From Ruegeria arenilitoris (GTDB taxonomy: Bacteria; Pseudomonadota; Alphaproteobacteria; Rhodobacterales; Rhodobacteraceae), in the NCBI RefSeq assembly GCF_013032855.1, contig NZ_WQDA01000002.1:620001-684000 (forward strand): 64,000 nucleotides of DNA, written 5' to 3'. The notes below the pieces were generated by a model that was not told the origin of the DNA, searched no databases, and saw only the letters and a list, made by a program, of their open reading frames with translations. Each line of letters starts with the position of its first letter. Within the stretch, counting starts at the first letter, position 1. The position numbers and the translations under genes were made by a program. Shown here piece by piece: positions 55,967 to 64,000 of the stretch.

Positions 55967-56982
55967 CCAAACAGGTCGCTCTGTCCCTTGGGCGCGGGCA
56001 TGCCGAGATGCGTCCAGGCCTTCTGCGCCAGCATCCGGCCGCGCGGCGTGCGTTGGATCAGGCCTTGTTGCAGCAGATATGGCTCGATCACTTCCTCCAG
56101 CGAGTCGCGGCTCTCGGACAAGGCGGCCGACAAGGTCTCGATCCCTACCGGGCCACCGCCATAATTTTCGGCGATCAGTTTCAGATAGCGGCGGTCGGCG
56201 CCGTCCAAGCCCAGATTATCGACGCCCAACCGCGTCAGCGCGCCATCGGCCAATTCGCGCGTGATGCGGCCGTCGCCCTCGACGATGGCGAAATCCACGA
56301 CCCGCCGCAGCAGCCGCCCGGCGATACGGGGAGTGCCCCGCGACCGGCGCGCGATCTCGCGCGCACCGTCGTCATCGGCCGGCGCGCCCAGCTTGCGGGC
56401 ATTGCGGGTGACGATCTCGTGCAATTCTTCCACGGTGTAGAATTGCAGCCGGGTGGGAATGCCGAACCGGTCGCGCAGAGGGGTGGTCAGCAGGCCCATC
56501 CGCGTGGTCGCCCCGACCAGGGTAAAGGGCTGCAGCTCGATCCGCACGGTGCGGGCCGCGGGGCCCTCGCCGATCACCAGATCCAGCTCGAAATCCTCCA
56601 TCGCCGGGTACAGCACCTCTTCCACCGCCGGATTCAAGCGGTGAATCTCGTCGATGAACAGCACGTCGCGCTCTTCGAGGTTGGTCAGGATCGCCGCAAG
56701 GTCCCCGGCCTTGGCCAGAACCGGCCCAGAGGTCATGCGGAAGTTCACCCCAAGCTCGCGCGCCATGATCTGCGCCAGCGTCGTCTTGCCCAAGCCCGGA
56801 GGGCCGTGGAACAGCGTGTGGTCCATCGCCTCGTTCCGCTGGCGGGCCGACTGGATGAAGATGCGCAGATTGGCCCGCGCCTCGGCCTGGCCGATGAATT
56901 CGTCCAGCCCCTGCGGGCGCAAGGCGCGGTCGTTGTCCTCGGGCAGAGGCTGCGGGCGCAGGGTCGGGTCGGCATCAACCAT
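55963..56982 (-). CDS. ruvB: Holliday junction branch-migration helicase RuvB
   Basis: The motor of the RuvABC resolvasome. The 339-residue protein has Walker [14 protein letters not shown] at 59-71, Walker [13 protein letters not shown], sensor [10 protein letters not shown], and the C-terminal winged helix ending [10 protein letters not shown]. It starts four bases after the ruvA stop, and its stop overlaps the unknown gene. Confidence 0.97.
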   Translation of the reverse strand: MVDADPTLRPQPLPEDNDRALRPQGLDEFIGQAEARANLRIFIQSARQRNEAMDHTLFHGPPGLGKTTLAQIMARELGVNFRMTSGPVLAKAGDLAAILTNLEERDVLFIDEIHRLNPAVEEVLYPAMEDFELDLVIGEGPAARTVRIELQPFTLVGATTRMGLLTTPLRDRFGIPTRLQFYTVEELHEIVTRNARKLGAPADDDGAREIARRSRGTPRIAGRLLRRVVDFAIVEGDGRITRELADGALTRLGVDNLGLDGADRRYLKLIAENYGGGPVGIETLSAALSESRDSLEEVIEPYLLQQGLIQRTPRGRMLAQKAWTHLGMPAPKGQSDLFG

Positions 56983-56986
56983 TCAT

Positions 56987-57658
56987 TCAGCCTTTCGGAG
57001 CCAGCAGTTTCAACGCCGCGCGGATCAATTCGGCCTCGCCGGCATCGGGCAGGTTGGCGGCGGCCTCTGCCACGGCCGAAGCGGCCTCGGACGGGCCATA
57101 GCCCAGGTTCGACAGCGCCGACAATGCACCGGCCGACGCCGCACCCGCACCGGGTTTCGGGGCCCGAATCGGGGCTGGCGCCGGGTCTGCGGGTTCAACC
57201 ACCTCGGCCACGGGGCCGTCCATCGCCTCGGTCACCGTGCCGCCCATCGCCATGACGCCGGGCGCCTTGTCTTTCAGGTCCAGCACGATGCGCTGCGCGG
57301 TCTTGGGCCCGACGCCCTTGGCCGCCTTTACCGCGCCCCAATCGCCCAGCGCGATGGCCCGGCTGACCCCGTCCGGCCCCAGCGCGCCCAGAATGGCCAG
57401 CGACACCTTGGCCCCCACCCCCTGAACCGAGCAGAGCAGCCGGTGCCATTCTTTCTCGACCAGAGACAGAAAGCCATAAAGCTGCATCAGGTCCTCGCGC
57501 ACCACCAGATCGGTGTACAGCGAGACCGCCTCGCCCACCCCAGGCAGGGCCGCCATGGTGCGGTCCGAGCAATAGACGATGTAGCCGACCCCGCGCACGT
57601 CGATCAGAAGGTGATCCGCCGCGCGGTAGTCGATGCGTCCGGTCAGTTTGCCGATCAT
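56987..57658 (-). CDS. ruvA: Holliday junction protein RuvA
   Basis: RuvA binds the four-way junction and loads RuvB. The 223-residue protein has the N-terminal OB-fold ([31 protein letters not shown]), the helix-hairpin-helix region [17 protein letters not shown] and [18 protein letters not shown], an Ala/Pro-rich linker and the C-terminal RuvB-binding domain. The start ATG at 57658 overlaps the ruvC stop (ATGA); an earlier start would lie inside ruvC. Confidence 0.96.
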   Translation of the reverse strand: MIGKLTGRIDYRAADHLLIDVRGVGYIVYCSDRTMAALPGVGEAVSLYTDLVVREDLMQLYGFLSLVEKEWHRLLCSVQGVGAKVSLAILGALGPDGVSRAIALGDWGAVKAAKGVGPKTAQRIVLDLKDKAPGVMAMGGTVTEAMDGPVAEVVEPADPAPAPIRAPKPGAGAASAGALSALSNLGYGPSEAASAVAEAAANLPDAGEAELIRAALKLLAPKG

Positions 57659-58152
57659 GTGGCCACCTGCTTGATGCGCGCCTGCGGTGTCGCACCGTAG
57701 AACGCATGACAGATCGCGATCGCCAGCGCATCCGCGGCGTCGGCCCCCTTGGGCTGGCATCCCGGCAGTTGAAGTTTGACCATGTGCAGAATCTGTTCCT
57801 TCTCGGCGTGCCCCACGCCCACCACGGTTTTCTTGACCCGGTTGGGCGCGTATTCGCCCACCGGCAACCCAGCCTGAGCCAAGGTCAGCAACGCCACTCC
57901 GCGCGCCTGACCCAGCTTCAGCGTCCCGGCGCCGTCCTTGTTGACAAAGGTCTGTTCGATGGCTGCCTGGTCGGGCTGATGTTCGGCGATCACCTCGACG
58001 ATCTGGTTGTGCAGCGACAAAAGCCGCTCGCCCAGATCATCCCCGTCGGATTTGCACAGGCCGTTGGCAACATGGCTCAGTCGGCTGCCATGTGATTCGA
58101 TGACGCCCCACCCCAGGGTTCGCAGCCCCGGATCAATGCCCAGAATTCGCAT
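57655..58152 (-). CDS. ruvC: Holliday junction resolvase RuvC
   Basis: The endonuclease that cuts the junction. The 165-residue protein has the acidic active-site residues D7 ([14 protein letters not shown]), E66 ([11 protein letters not shown]) and the two Asp of [14 protein letters not shown]. It is the first gene of ruvC-ruvA-ruvB-unknown-ybgC. The start is ATG 58152; the frame is open further upstream without homology. I see no clear LexA box of the Rhodobacter GTTC-N7-GTTC type in its upstream region. Confidence 0.96.
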   Translation of the reverse strand: MRILGIDPGLRTLGWGVIESHGSRLSHVANGLCKSDGDDLGERLLSLHNQIVEVIAEHQPDQAAIEQTFVNKDGAGTLKLGQARGVALLTLAQAGLPVGEYAPNRVKKTVVGVGHAEKEQILHMVKLQLPGCQPKGADAADALAIAICHAFYGATPQARIKQVAT

Positions 58153-58485
58153 GTTGTGCCTCGGCCTGCTCGGGTTTTCATTGTCTTTTCTCTCGATTAG
58201 CACGAAGCGTGAACATTTTCCAAGAAAATTGATCCGGCACCCAAATGCGACACGCCTGTTCCGTCCGCGACAACTCGGACGCATTGCGACCCTAGAAAGT
58301 CTGAAACCGACACATTCCCAAAGCAGTTTTCACCAATAATTTAAGGGACTTTCATCATTTTCGAAGCATTGCAAAAACTGCATAGGACACATGCAGTTTC
58401 AGCACTTGCAAGGTCAATCCGACATCACTAACTGGCCCGGGAATTCGACATTCAAACGTCAACACTGAACAGAAGGAAGCAGGAT
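58153..58485. other. 333-base divergent region between ruvC and the DUF1127 gene
   Basis: No gene is visible. The region must hold the ruvC promoter and the DUF1127 gene promoter. Its main structure is the 25-base inverted repeat at 58375-58399. It is AT-richer than the surrounding genes, especially 58321-58380. Confidence 0.5.
58375..58399. promoter_or_regulatory. Perfect 25-base inverted repeat before the DUF1127 gene
   Basis: AAACTGCAT (58375-58383) and ATGCAGTTT (58391-58399) are perfect nine-base arms around AGGACAC. TTGCA stands five bases outside the left arm and TTGCAA some six bases outside the right. It is 87 bases before the DUF1127 ATG. It looks like an operator for a dimeric repressor; the regulator is unknown. 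Confidence 0.45.
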
Positions 58486-58707
58486 ATGGCTGCAATTGAC
58501 ACAACCCGCGCCTCGATTGGCTCGTTTGGCCTTGTCGGCCGTATCGGCGCCTTTCTGGCATCCGTCGTGAACGCCGTTGTCGCCTGGAACGACGCACGCG
58601 TGACGCGCAATGCATTGAACGGTCTGAGCAACCGTGAACTGGAAGATATCGGCCTGTGCCGCGGTGACATCGACGAGGTCGCTGCTGGCCGCCGCCGTCT
58701 GTACTGA
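58486..58707 (+). CDS. DUF1127 small protein (CcaF1-like)
   Basis: A 73-residue basic protein with the DUF1127 domain at the C-terminus (about 37-66: ARVTRNALNGLSNRELEDIGLCRGDI). Proteins of this family are small, stress-induced and in Rhodobacter one (CcaF1) binds RNA and affects sRNA maturation. The N-terminal part is a hydrophobic helix (FGLVGRIGAFLASVVNAVVAW). AGAAGGAAG lies before the ATG. The 3' region resembles the cuckoo-type sRNAs that follow such genes. Confidence 0.85.
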   Translation: MAAIDTTRASIGSFGLVGRIGAFLASVVNAVVAWNDARVTRNALNGLSNRELEDIGLCRGDIDEVAAGRRRLY

Positions 58708-58790
58708 AACCACCCGCTCTCGCCCCTATCCTCCCTCGGGGCAGCACAGAAACACCGCGGACCGAGAGGTACGCGGTGTTTTTGTCTTTT
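58708..58790 (+). ncRNA. Candidate cuckoo-type sRNA in the DUF1127 3' region
   Basis: Directly after the DUF1127 stop, GCCCC (58722-58726) and GGGGC (58738-58742) enclose a loop TATCCTCCCTC that contains CCTCC, the complement of the Shine-Dalgarno sequence. A strong terminator follows at 58750. Known cuckoo RNAs of Rhodobacter (CcsR type) are processed from the 3' region of a DUF1127 mRNA and have such loops. The exact 5' end cannot be told. The match to the family is by layout, not alignment. Confidence 0.5.
58750..58790 (+). terminator. Terminator after the DUF1127 gene
   Basis: AAACACCGCG (58750-58759) and CGCGGTGTTT (58772-58781) form the outer stem, with an inner ACC-GAGA-GGT hairpin, followed by TTGTCTTTT. 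Confidence 0.85.
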
Positions 58791-58813
58791 GAAGGCTCTT
58801 TAGGAGAGAGAGT

Positions 58814-59158
58814 TCAGTAGAGAATCTTGTTCAGCTGTGTCGAAATGGCCTGCGACAATGGATCGATCTGCATGATCCACGCGCCCGCCTGTTCAACCGA
58901 TGTCCCTTCGTTCAGGGCATCCACCCGATACTGGTATCCGGTCGGGCCGAGATTGGATAGCAGGAACGCTTTGAAAGCAAAAAATCCGCACAGGCACAGC
59001 AACAGAACCTTGGCCGGAACCGCCGAGCGTACCCGCTGGGGTTTCATGACGACCAGACCATCTTTGCGCATGGTCGCGCGATAGCCACGGCTCATCTTGT
59101 TGTGTTTCTTTGTCAGCCGATGAACGCGCTGATCGAATTCAAGTTGTTTTCCTGTCAT
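58814..59158 (-). CDS. Small single-pass membrane protein, function unknown
   Basis: A 114-residue protein. The first 48 residues are strongly basic (RVHRLTKKHNKMSRGYRATMRKDG) and cytoplasmic, one membrane helix covers about 49-68 (AKVLLLCLCGFFAFKAFLL), and the rest is periplasmic (YRVDALNEGTSVEQAGAWIMQIDPLSQ). GGAGG stands five bases before the ATG at 59158, which decides the start over a TTG four codons earlier. I do not recognise the family; it lies between the DUF1127 gene and prmA. Confidence 0.7.
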   Translation of the reverse strand: MTGKQLEFDQRVHRLTKKHNKMSRGYRATMRKDGLVVMKPQRVRSAVPAKVLLLCLCGFFAFKAFLLSNLGPTGYQYRVDALNEGTSVEQAGAWIMQIDPLSQAISTQLNKILY

Positions 59159-59256
59159 GGCAGCCTCCAAAAACCGCCCCCCAAATTCATTGGATGACGG
59201 TAGAAAGAGAATGCGTCAAAACCGTGGCAAAAATCCACAAAACTCCTGCAAATGGT

Positions 59257-60135
59257 CTAATTTGCGCCCTGTTTGGTTAAGACTAGCGTCGTCCATTCAC
59301 CAATCATTGACCGATCCATCGTATTGAACCCGTTTTGTGCATAAACCGATTCCACTTCGTCGGCCTGCTCGTTGAGGATTCCCGACAGGATCGCATGTCC
59401 GCCTCCGCGCAGATTCTGCGCGATCTCCGGCGCAAGGGCCACCAGCGGGCCCTTCAGAATGTTGGCAAAAATCAGATCGTAAGGCGCCACCGCCTGGAGG
59501 TCAGGATGGTCAAATCCGGCAGCCTCGACACAAAGGACGGCCCCGGCCATGCCGTTGGCCTTCAGGTTGGCCTCGGCTACGTCGACGGCGACCTGATCAA
59601 TGTCGCTGGCCAGGATGTCACCTTCCCAGACCCGCGCCGCCGCCATCGCCAGCACCGCCGTACCGCAGCCGATATCGGCGACCTTGCTGGCCTCGAACCC
59701 AGTCTCAATCAGCTTGTCCAGCGCCTTCAGACATCCCAGCGTCGTTCCGTGGTGCCCAGTACCAAAGGCCATCGCCGCTTCGATCAGCAGCGGAATGCGC
59801 CCCTCGGGCAGCTTGTCGGCATCGTGGCTGCCATAGACGAAAAACCGCCCGGCCTCGACCGGGGCCAGCTCGCGCCGGACATGGGCGACCCAGTCGGTTT
59901 CCGGCAGTTCCGACACCACGAAGGGCTTGGCTTCGAAGGCCGCCGCCAGCAGGGCCAGGGCGGCCTCGTCGGGGCTTTCGGTGAAATAGCCGCCGACCTC
60001 CCACAGGCCCGAGCCGTCCTCGACCTCGAAGACGCCCACGCCGGTGGGTTCGGGATCCAGACGCTCCATCGCTTCGCCCAGGCTTTCGGCCGCGGCTTTG
60101 CCTTTCAGGGTGGTCAGGGCGGTGAATGTGGGCAT
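59257..60135 (-). CDS. prmA: Ribosomal protein L11 methyltransferase
   Basis: PrmA trimethylates several lysine residues and the N-terminus of ribosomal protein L11 with S-adenosylmethionine. The 292-residue protein has the N-terminal L11-recognition domain and, from about residue 120, the methyltransferase domain with AFGTGHHGTTLGCLKAL, the SAM loop VADIGCGTAVLAMAAAR near 155, and the catalytic-loop NILKGPLVALAP. It is common to find it near priA or MFS genes in roseobacters. Confidence 0.93.
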   Translation of the reverse strand: MPTFTALTTLKGKAAAESLGEAMERLDPEPTGVGVFEVEDGSGLWEVGGYFTESPDEAALALLAAAFEAKPFVVSELPETDWVAHVRRELAPVEAGRFFVYGSHDADKLPEGRIPLLIEAAMAFGTGHHGTTLGCLKALDKLIETGFEASKVADIGCGTAVLAMAAARVWEGDILASDIDQVAVDVAEANLKANGMAGAVLCVEAAGFDHPDLQAVAPYDLIFANILKGPLVALAPEIAQNLRGGGHAILSGILNEQADEVESVYAQNGFNTMDRSMIGEWTTLVLTKQGAN

Positions 60136-60203
60136 GGGAACCTCCTGCAGAAACCGCCTTTGCGCCTAGGGCCGTCAGCCGCCGAGGTCAAGCGTCCCGG
60201 GTG

Positions 60204-61436
60204 TCATTCGGCCGGCGCGGGGGCGTATTTCGAAAAGATGGTCTCGTTCCCCGGCTCGGGGTGACGCGGGATCAGCAGCGACAGCGCCAGAGAGATCAGC
60301 GCCATGCCCGCCGCCAGGCCGAACACCGCCCCGGGCGACACGACCCACAGCAGCCCCAGAAGCGCCGGCAGGAACACCGCCGCGATGTGGTTGATGGTAA
60401 AGGCCACCGCCGCGGTCGGGGCAATATCCGCCGGATCGGCGATTTTCTGGAAATAGGTCTTGAGCGCCAGAGCCAGCGCGAACAGCACGTGGTCGATGAC
60501 GTAGAGAATGGCCGCCAGCAGCACGCCCCAGCCAAACCAGTAGATGCCGCCATACGCCGCAAATACGATGGCAAGGCCCAGATACTCGAAGATCAGCGTA
60601 CGCCGCTCGCCAAACACCGCGACGGCCTTGCCCAGCAAAGGGGCGGCGGCCATGTTGATGATCAGGTTGATGAGGTACAGGCTGGTCAAGTGATGCACTT
60701 CGAAGCCGAAGCGCTCGACCATCATGAACCCGGCGAACACGACAAAGATCTGCCGCCGCGCGCCCGCCATGAACTGCAGCGCGTAATACAGCCAGTAGCG
60801 GCGGCGCAGCACGATCTTCTTGGTCTGCGGTGTCGGCGCATCGAATTGCGGATAGGCGATCAGGCAGAACAGCGCCAGCACCGCGGTCAGCCCACCAGCC
60901 GCCATGAAGACCGTGTTGTAGGACAGATCGAACCGATCCCAGGTCAGCACGATCAGCCCATAGACCACCAGCGTCGAGGCCGACCCCATCGCCACCAGCC
61001 AGCCCAGCACCTGCGGGGCGCGGTCCTTGGGCAGCCATTGCAGCTGAAGCGACTGGTTCACCGTTTCGTAGTAATGAAACCCGATCGAGCTGAACAGGGT
61101 CACGAACAGCAGCCCGCCGAGGCTGGGAAACCAGGCCGTCACCGCCGTGGCGACGCCCAGCAGCATCAGCGAAATCATGGCCAGCACCTGCTCGCGCACG
61201 AAAATTATCACCGCGATCACGCCCACGGCCAGAAAGCCCGGGATTTCTCGCACCGTGTGTAGCAGGCCGATGTCTGCCCCGTCGAAATCCGCGACTTCGA
61301 TCACGAAGTTGTTCAGCAGTGCGCTCCATGCGTTGAAGGCGATGGGCATGGTCAGCGCCATCACGAACAGCAACGTGACGGGGCGGCGCCAGAACGGCAG
61401 GCTCTGGGCCTGGGACAGGGGCATCGGTTTCAGCAT
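60204..61436 (-). CDS. MFS transporter
   Basis: A 410-residue transporter of the major facilitator superfamily, with about 12 hydrophobic helices and a central polar loop near residue 205. Notable stretches are HTVREIPGFLAVGVIAVIIF near the start and NMAAAPLLGKAVAVFGERR in the second half. The substrate cannot be told; the loop motif GKAVAVFGERR is the only classic MFS-like motif. A second frame open over the same region is a shadow. The gene is read in the same direction as prmA, 68 bases upstream of it. Confidence 0.85.
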   Translation of the reverse strand: MLKPMPLSQAQSLPFWRRPVTLLFVMALTMPIAFNAWSALLNNFVIEVADFDGADIGLLHTVREIPGFLAVGVIAVIIFVREQVLAMISLMLLGVATAVTAWFPSLGGLLFVTLFSSIGFHYYETVNQSLQLQWLPKDRAPQVLGWLVAMGSASTLVVYGLIVLTWDRFDLSYNTVFMAAGGLTAVLALFCLIAYPQFDAPTPQTKKIVLRRRYWLYYALQFMAGARRQIFVVFAGFMMVERFGFEVHHLTSLYLINLIINMAAAPLLGKAVAVFGERRTLIFEYLGLAIVFAAYGGIYWFGWGVLLAAILYVIDHVLFALALALKTYFQKIADPADIAPTAAVAFTINHIAAVFLPALLGLLWVVSPGAVFGLAAGMALISLALSLLIPRHPEPGNETIFSKYAPAPAE

Positions 61437-61513
61437 GAGAGTTCTCTACGCCCAATCCGCCCGGCTGGCGAGAGGAAATCCCCCGTGCACATGGGGTCTG
61501 CGCTGATGCAGAG

Positions 61514-63709
61514 TCAGTAGAAGCTCTGCGGGTCGATATCGACGGTCAGGCGGATGTCTCCCTTCAGGCGCAGAGGTGCGATCCAGCGGGCGATGGCGTC
61601 CTGGATCGGTGCCCCCTTGGGCGCCTTGACCAGCAGCCTTACCCGGTGCCGCCCGCGGATACGGGCAATCGGTGCCGGGGCAGGCCCAAAGACCTGTGCC
61701 CCGATCTGCCGCAGCGGCGCGTCATTGCGCGCCAATACGTTGCCGATGTCAAAGACGGGCCCGACCTCGGGGCCGGACAGCACGATCCCCGCCATCCGGC
61801 CATAAGGCGGCACCCCGGCCGCCTGACGCCCGGCGGCCTCGGCACGCCAGAACCCTTCCTCATCCCCCGACAGGATCGCGCGGATCACCGGGTGTTCGGG
61901 CTGAAAAGTCTGCAGCAGCGCCGTCCCCGGCTTGTCGGCCCGCCCGGCCCGGCCCGCCACCTGCCGCATCAGTTGAAAGGTCCGCTCGGCAGCGCGCAGG
62001 TCGGACCCGTGCAGGCCCAGATCCGAGTCGATCACCCCGACCAGCGTCAGGTTCGGGAAATTGTGCCCCTTGGCCACCAGCTGCGTGCCGATGACGATAT
62101 CTGCGTCACCCTCGGCAATCTCTTCGATCTTGGCCTTCAGCGCCCGGGCCGAGCCGAACAGGTCGGAACTGAGCATGGCGATGCGGGCGTCGGGAAAGGT
62201 CGCCTCGGCCTCTTCGGCCAGACGTTCGATGCCGGGGCCGACCGGGGCCAGCTTGCCCTCGACCCCGCAGGCGGGGCAGGCTTCGGGCATGGGCTTGGTC
62301 TCGCCGCACTGGTGGCACATCAGACGTTTGAGGAACCGGTGTTCGACCATGCGCGCATCGCAGTGGTCGCAGGCGATCTGTTCGCCGCAGGCCCGGCACA
62401 GCGTCACCGGCGCATATCCCCGGCGGTTGATGAACAGCAGCGACTGTTCGCCCTTCTCGATCCGCGCCTGCACCGCTTGGCGCAGACTGGGGGAAATCCA
62501 GGTGCCCGGCTGCATCTTCTCGGCACGCATGTCGATGGTCTTCATGTCCGGCAACACCGCCGCCCCAAAGCGCGAGGTCAGGTCCAACCGGTCGTACTTG
62601 CCGGCTTCGGCATTGGCCCAGCTTTCCAGCGAGGGCGTGGCGCTGGCCAAGATCACCCGCGACCCGCAGATCGCCGCCCGCAGAACCGCCATGTCGCGCG
62701 CATTGTAATGCACGCCGTCTTCCTGCTTGTACGAGGTGTCGTGTTCCTCATCCACCACGATCAGGCCCAGATCGCGGAACGGCAGAAACAGCGCCGACCG
62801 CGCGCCCACCACCATCTGCGCATCGCCCTGCCCGACCATGCGCCAGACACGGCGGCGTTCAGTCATCGTGGCACCGGAATGCCATTCGGCCGGGCGCGCG
62901 CCGAACCGCTCCTCGACCCGTGTCAGAAACTCGGCAGTCAGGGCAATCTCGGGCAGCAGCACCAACGCCTGCCGGCTCATGCGCAGCGCTTCGGCCACCG
63001 CTTCAAGGTAAACCTCGGTCTTGCCCGACCCGGTCACGCCCTTCAGCAGCGTTGTGCCATAGGTTCCGCTGCGCAGTGCGGCCCGCAACGTGTCGGCGGC
63101 AGCGGTCTGATCGGGGGTCAGCGCCTTGCCGGGCCGGTCCGGGTCCAGCGTCGGATAAGGCAGGTCGCGCGGGCTGTCCTCCTCGCGCACGGCGCCCTGC
63201 TTGACCAGACCTTTGACGACCGACGAGGTGACCCCGGCCATCTCGGCCAGTTCTTTCAGGGTAAAGGCCAGCCCGCCATAGTCACGCAGCACCTCCAGCA
63301 CTCGGGCCCGGGCATCGGTCATGCGGTCAGGCGTGCCGCTGCCCAGCCGATAGATCTTGCGCATCGACAGCGGGTCGCCCAGCCCGGGCGCGCGGGTGGC
63401 CAGCCGCAGCATGGCCGGCATCGGCGTCAGCGTGTAGTCAGCCGCGCGCTGCAGGAACAGGCGCATCTCTTCGCGCATGGGCGCCACGTCCAGCACCCGG
63501 ATGACCGAGCGGATCTTGCTGCGGTCGAAATCTCCGCGCCCCGCGCCCCAGACCACACCCAGAACCTTGCGCGGGCCCAGCGGCACCTCGACGAAGGCCC
63601 CCAGGAAACACCCCTCCTCGGGCGCCTTGTAATCCAACGTCCGGTCCAGCGGCTGGGTCGTCAGAACCGCCACCAGCTCACCTTGGTCGAAATGCACCGG
63701 GTCGCTCAA
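61514..63709 (-). CDS. priA: Primosomal protein N' (PriA helicase)
   Basis: PriA restarts collapsed replication forks. The 731-residue protein has the N-terminal DNA-binding domain, the helicase core with Walker A LLKGVTGSGKTEVYLEAV and the DEEH box (VVDEEHDTSYKQ), and the zinc-binding domain with paired CxxC motifs (CRACGEQIACDHCDA, LMCHQCGE, CPACG). The final region has the helicase motif QVAGRAGRADKPG. It is divergent from the transaldolase gene at the window end. Confidence 0.96.
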   Translation of the reverse strand: MSDPVHFDQGELVAVLTTQPLDRTLDYKAPEEGCFLGAFVEVPLGPRKVLGVVWGAGRGDFDRSKIRSVIRVLDVAPMREEMRLFLQRAADYTLTPMPAMLRLATRAPGLGDPLSMRKIYRLGSGTPDRMTDARARVLEVLRDYGGLAFTLKELAEMAGVTSSVVKGLVKQGAVREEDSPRDLPYPTLDPDRPGKALTPDQTAAADTLRAALRSGTYGTTLLKGVTGSGKTEVYLEAVAEALRMSRQALVLLPEIALTAEFLTRVEERFGARPAEWHSGATMTERRRVWRMVGQGDAQMVVGARSALFLPFRDLGLIVVDEEHDTSYKQEDGVHYNARDMAVLRAAICGSRVILASATPSLESWANAEAGKYDRLDLTSRFGAAVLPDMKTIDMRAEKMQPGTWISPSLRQAVQARIEKGEQSLLFINRRGYAPVTLCRACGEQIACDHCDARMVEHRFLKRLMCHQCGETKPMPEACPACGVEGKLAPVGPGIERLAEEAEATFPDARIAMLSSDLFGSARALKAKIEEIAEGDADIVIGTQLVAKGHNFPNLTLVGVIDSDLGLHGSDLRAAERTFQLMRQVAGRAGRADKPGTALLQTFQPEHPVIRAILSGDEEGFWRAEAAGRQAAGVPPYGRMAGIVLSGPEVGPVFDIGNVLARNDAPLRQIGAQVFGPAPAPIARIRGRHRVRLLVKAPKGAPIQDAIARWIAPLRLKGDIRLTVDIDPQSFY

Positions 63710-63800
63710 TGCGCGCCTTTCTTCAGCAGGGGTTTCAGCACGGGTCTCTTTGAGGTAAAGGCATCCGCGAGCAAGGCCAACCCATCAAAGGACTGCCCCG

Positions 63801-64000
63801 ATGAAATTCTTCGTAGACACAGCCGAAATCGACGCCATCGCCGAATTGAACGATCTGGGCATGGTGGACGGTGTCACCACCAACCCCTCGCTGATCCTGA
63901 AATCGGGTCGCGACATTCTGGAAGTGACCAAGGAAATCTGCGACCTGGTCGATGGCCCGGTTTCCGCCGAAGTCGTCGCCACCGAAGCCGAGGACATGAT
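63801..64000 (+). CDS. Fructose-6-phosphate aldolase / transaldolase-like protein (partial, cut by window end)
   Basis: The first 66 codons of a short transaldolase-family protein: [20 protein letters not shown], then [18 protein letters not shown], both typical of the FSA/TalC type. These enzymes make or split sugar phosphates in pentose metabolism. The catalytic lysine lies beyond the window end. The ATG at 63801 is supported by homology at once after it; the 91 bases before it, shared with divergent priA, must hold the promoter. Confidence 0.9.
   Translation, partial: MKFFVDTAEIDAIAELNDLGMVDGVTTNPSLILKSGRDILEVTKEICDLVDGPVSAEVVATEAEDM

Noticed and set aside
58209..58226. GAAC followed seven bases later by AAGA upstream of ruvC, like the Rhodobacter LexA box
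   Set aside because: Only two of four bases match in the second half.
60175..61455. A 426-codon frame on the same strand as the MFS gene
   Set aside because: The other frame gives a clear 12-helix membrane protein; this one is Arg/Gly-rich without motifs.

Overview
The window looks like chromosomal DNA of an alphaproteobacterium of the Rhodobacterales (Roseobacter group, Ruegeria-like). This rests on the high GC content and on gene content and order: a split aa3 cytochrome oxidase cluster (coxB-ctaB-small protein-ctaG-coxC, without subunit I), a Rhodobacteraceae-type tad locus with an OmpA-like lipoprotein after the secretin, the fhs-chorismate mutase-folD cluster, tol-pal beside ruvCAB, and a DUF1127 gene. 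The genus is inferred, not proven. No rRNA, tRNA, CRISPR, insertion sequence or prophage was recognised. Nearly all the DNA is coding and most genes are ordinary core genes.

Layout. 1-10 kb: accessory and metabolic genes (Nudix, EcsC, GNAT, flavin reductase, SulP transporter, MTA phosphorylase, LysE exporter, a small ribbon-helix-helix protein, apt, a secreted fasciclin protein, a glycolate-oxidase-like FAD enzyme and an exported metallo-beta-lactamase-fold protein). 10-18 kb, minus strand: SURF1-thrC-M16 peptidase-GNAT with overlapping genes, preceded by the cytochrome oxidase cluster. 17.8-25.8 kb: tldD, dprA, topA, a two-subunit CoA-transferase and a lytic transglycosylase. 25.9-38.6 kb: the tad/flp pilus locus, with two small pilins, cpaB, cpaC, an OmpA-like lipoprotein, cpaE, cpaF, tadB, tadC, two TPR lipoproteins, a prepilin peptidase and an AAA ATPase of unknown role. 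38.6-42.5 kb: a ligase-associated helicase and the PdeM nuclease, then a convergent membrane-bound LytTR regulator. 42.7-46.4 kb: one-carbon genes fhs and folD around a chorismate mutase, and a MOSC protein. 46.5-58.2 kb, minus strand: ruvC-ruvA-ruvB-unknown-ybgC, then tolQ-tolR-tolA-tolB-pal-cpoB-tilS-ftsH, a nearly continuous run. 58.3-64 kb: a DUF1127 gene with a probable sRNA in its 3' region, a small membrane protein, prmA, an MFS transporter, priA, and the start of a transaldolase-like gene cut by the window end.

How the genes fit together. The tad genes encode a complete inner-membrane motor (CpaF/TadB/TadC), positioning protein (CpaE), secretin channel with its partners, prepilin peptidase and two candidate pilins. 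The oxidase cluster supplies subunits II and III, heme O synthase, the copper chaperone CtaG and SURF1. The Tol-Pal genes form one envelope-constriction machine. MTA phosphorylase and Apt recycle the adenine released from methylthioadenosine.

The most interesting signals are regulatory: a GG-N10-GC (sigma-54-like) element repeated before both pilin genes and, in degraded form, before cpaE; a perfect FNR/FnrL box between coxB and tldD; an anti-Shine-Dalgarno hairpin plus terminator after the DUF1127 gene, as in the cuckoo sRNAs; and long inverted repeats before the DUF1127 gene and before the ribbon-helix-helix gene. I found no clearly new defence or mobile system.
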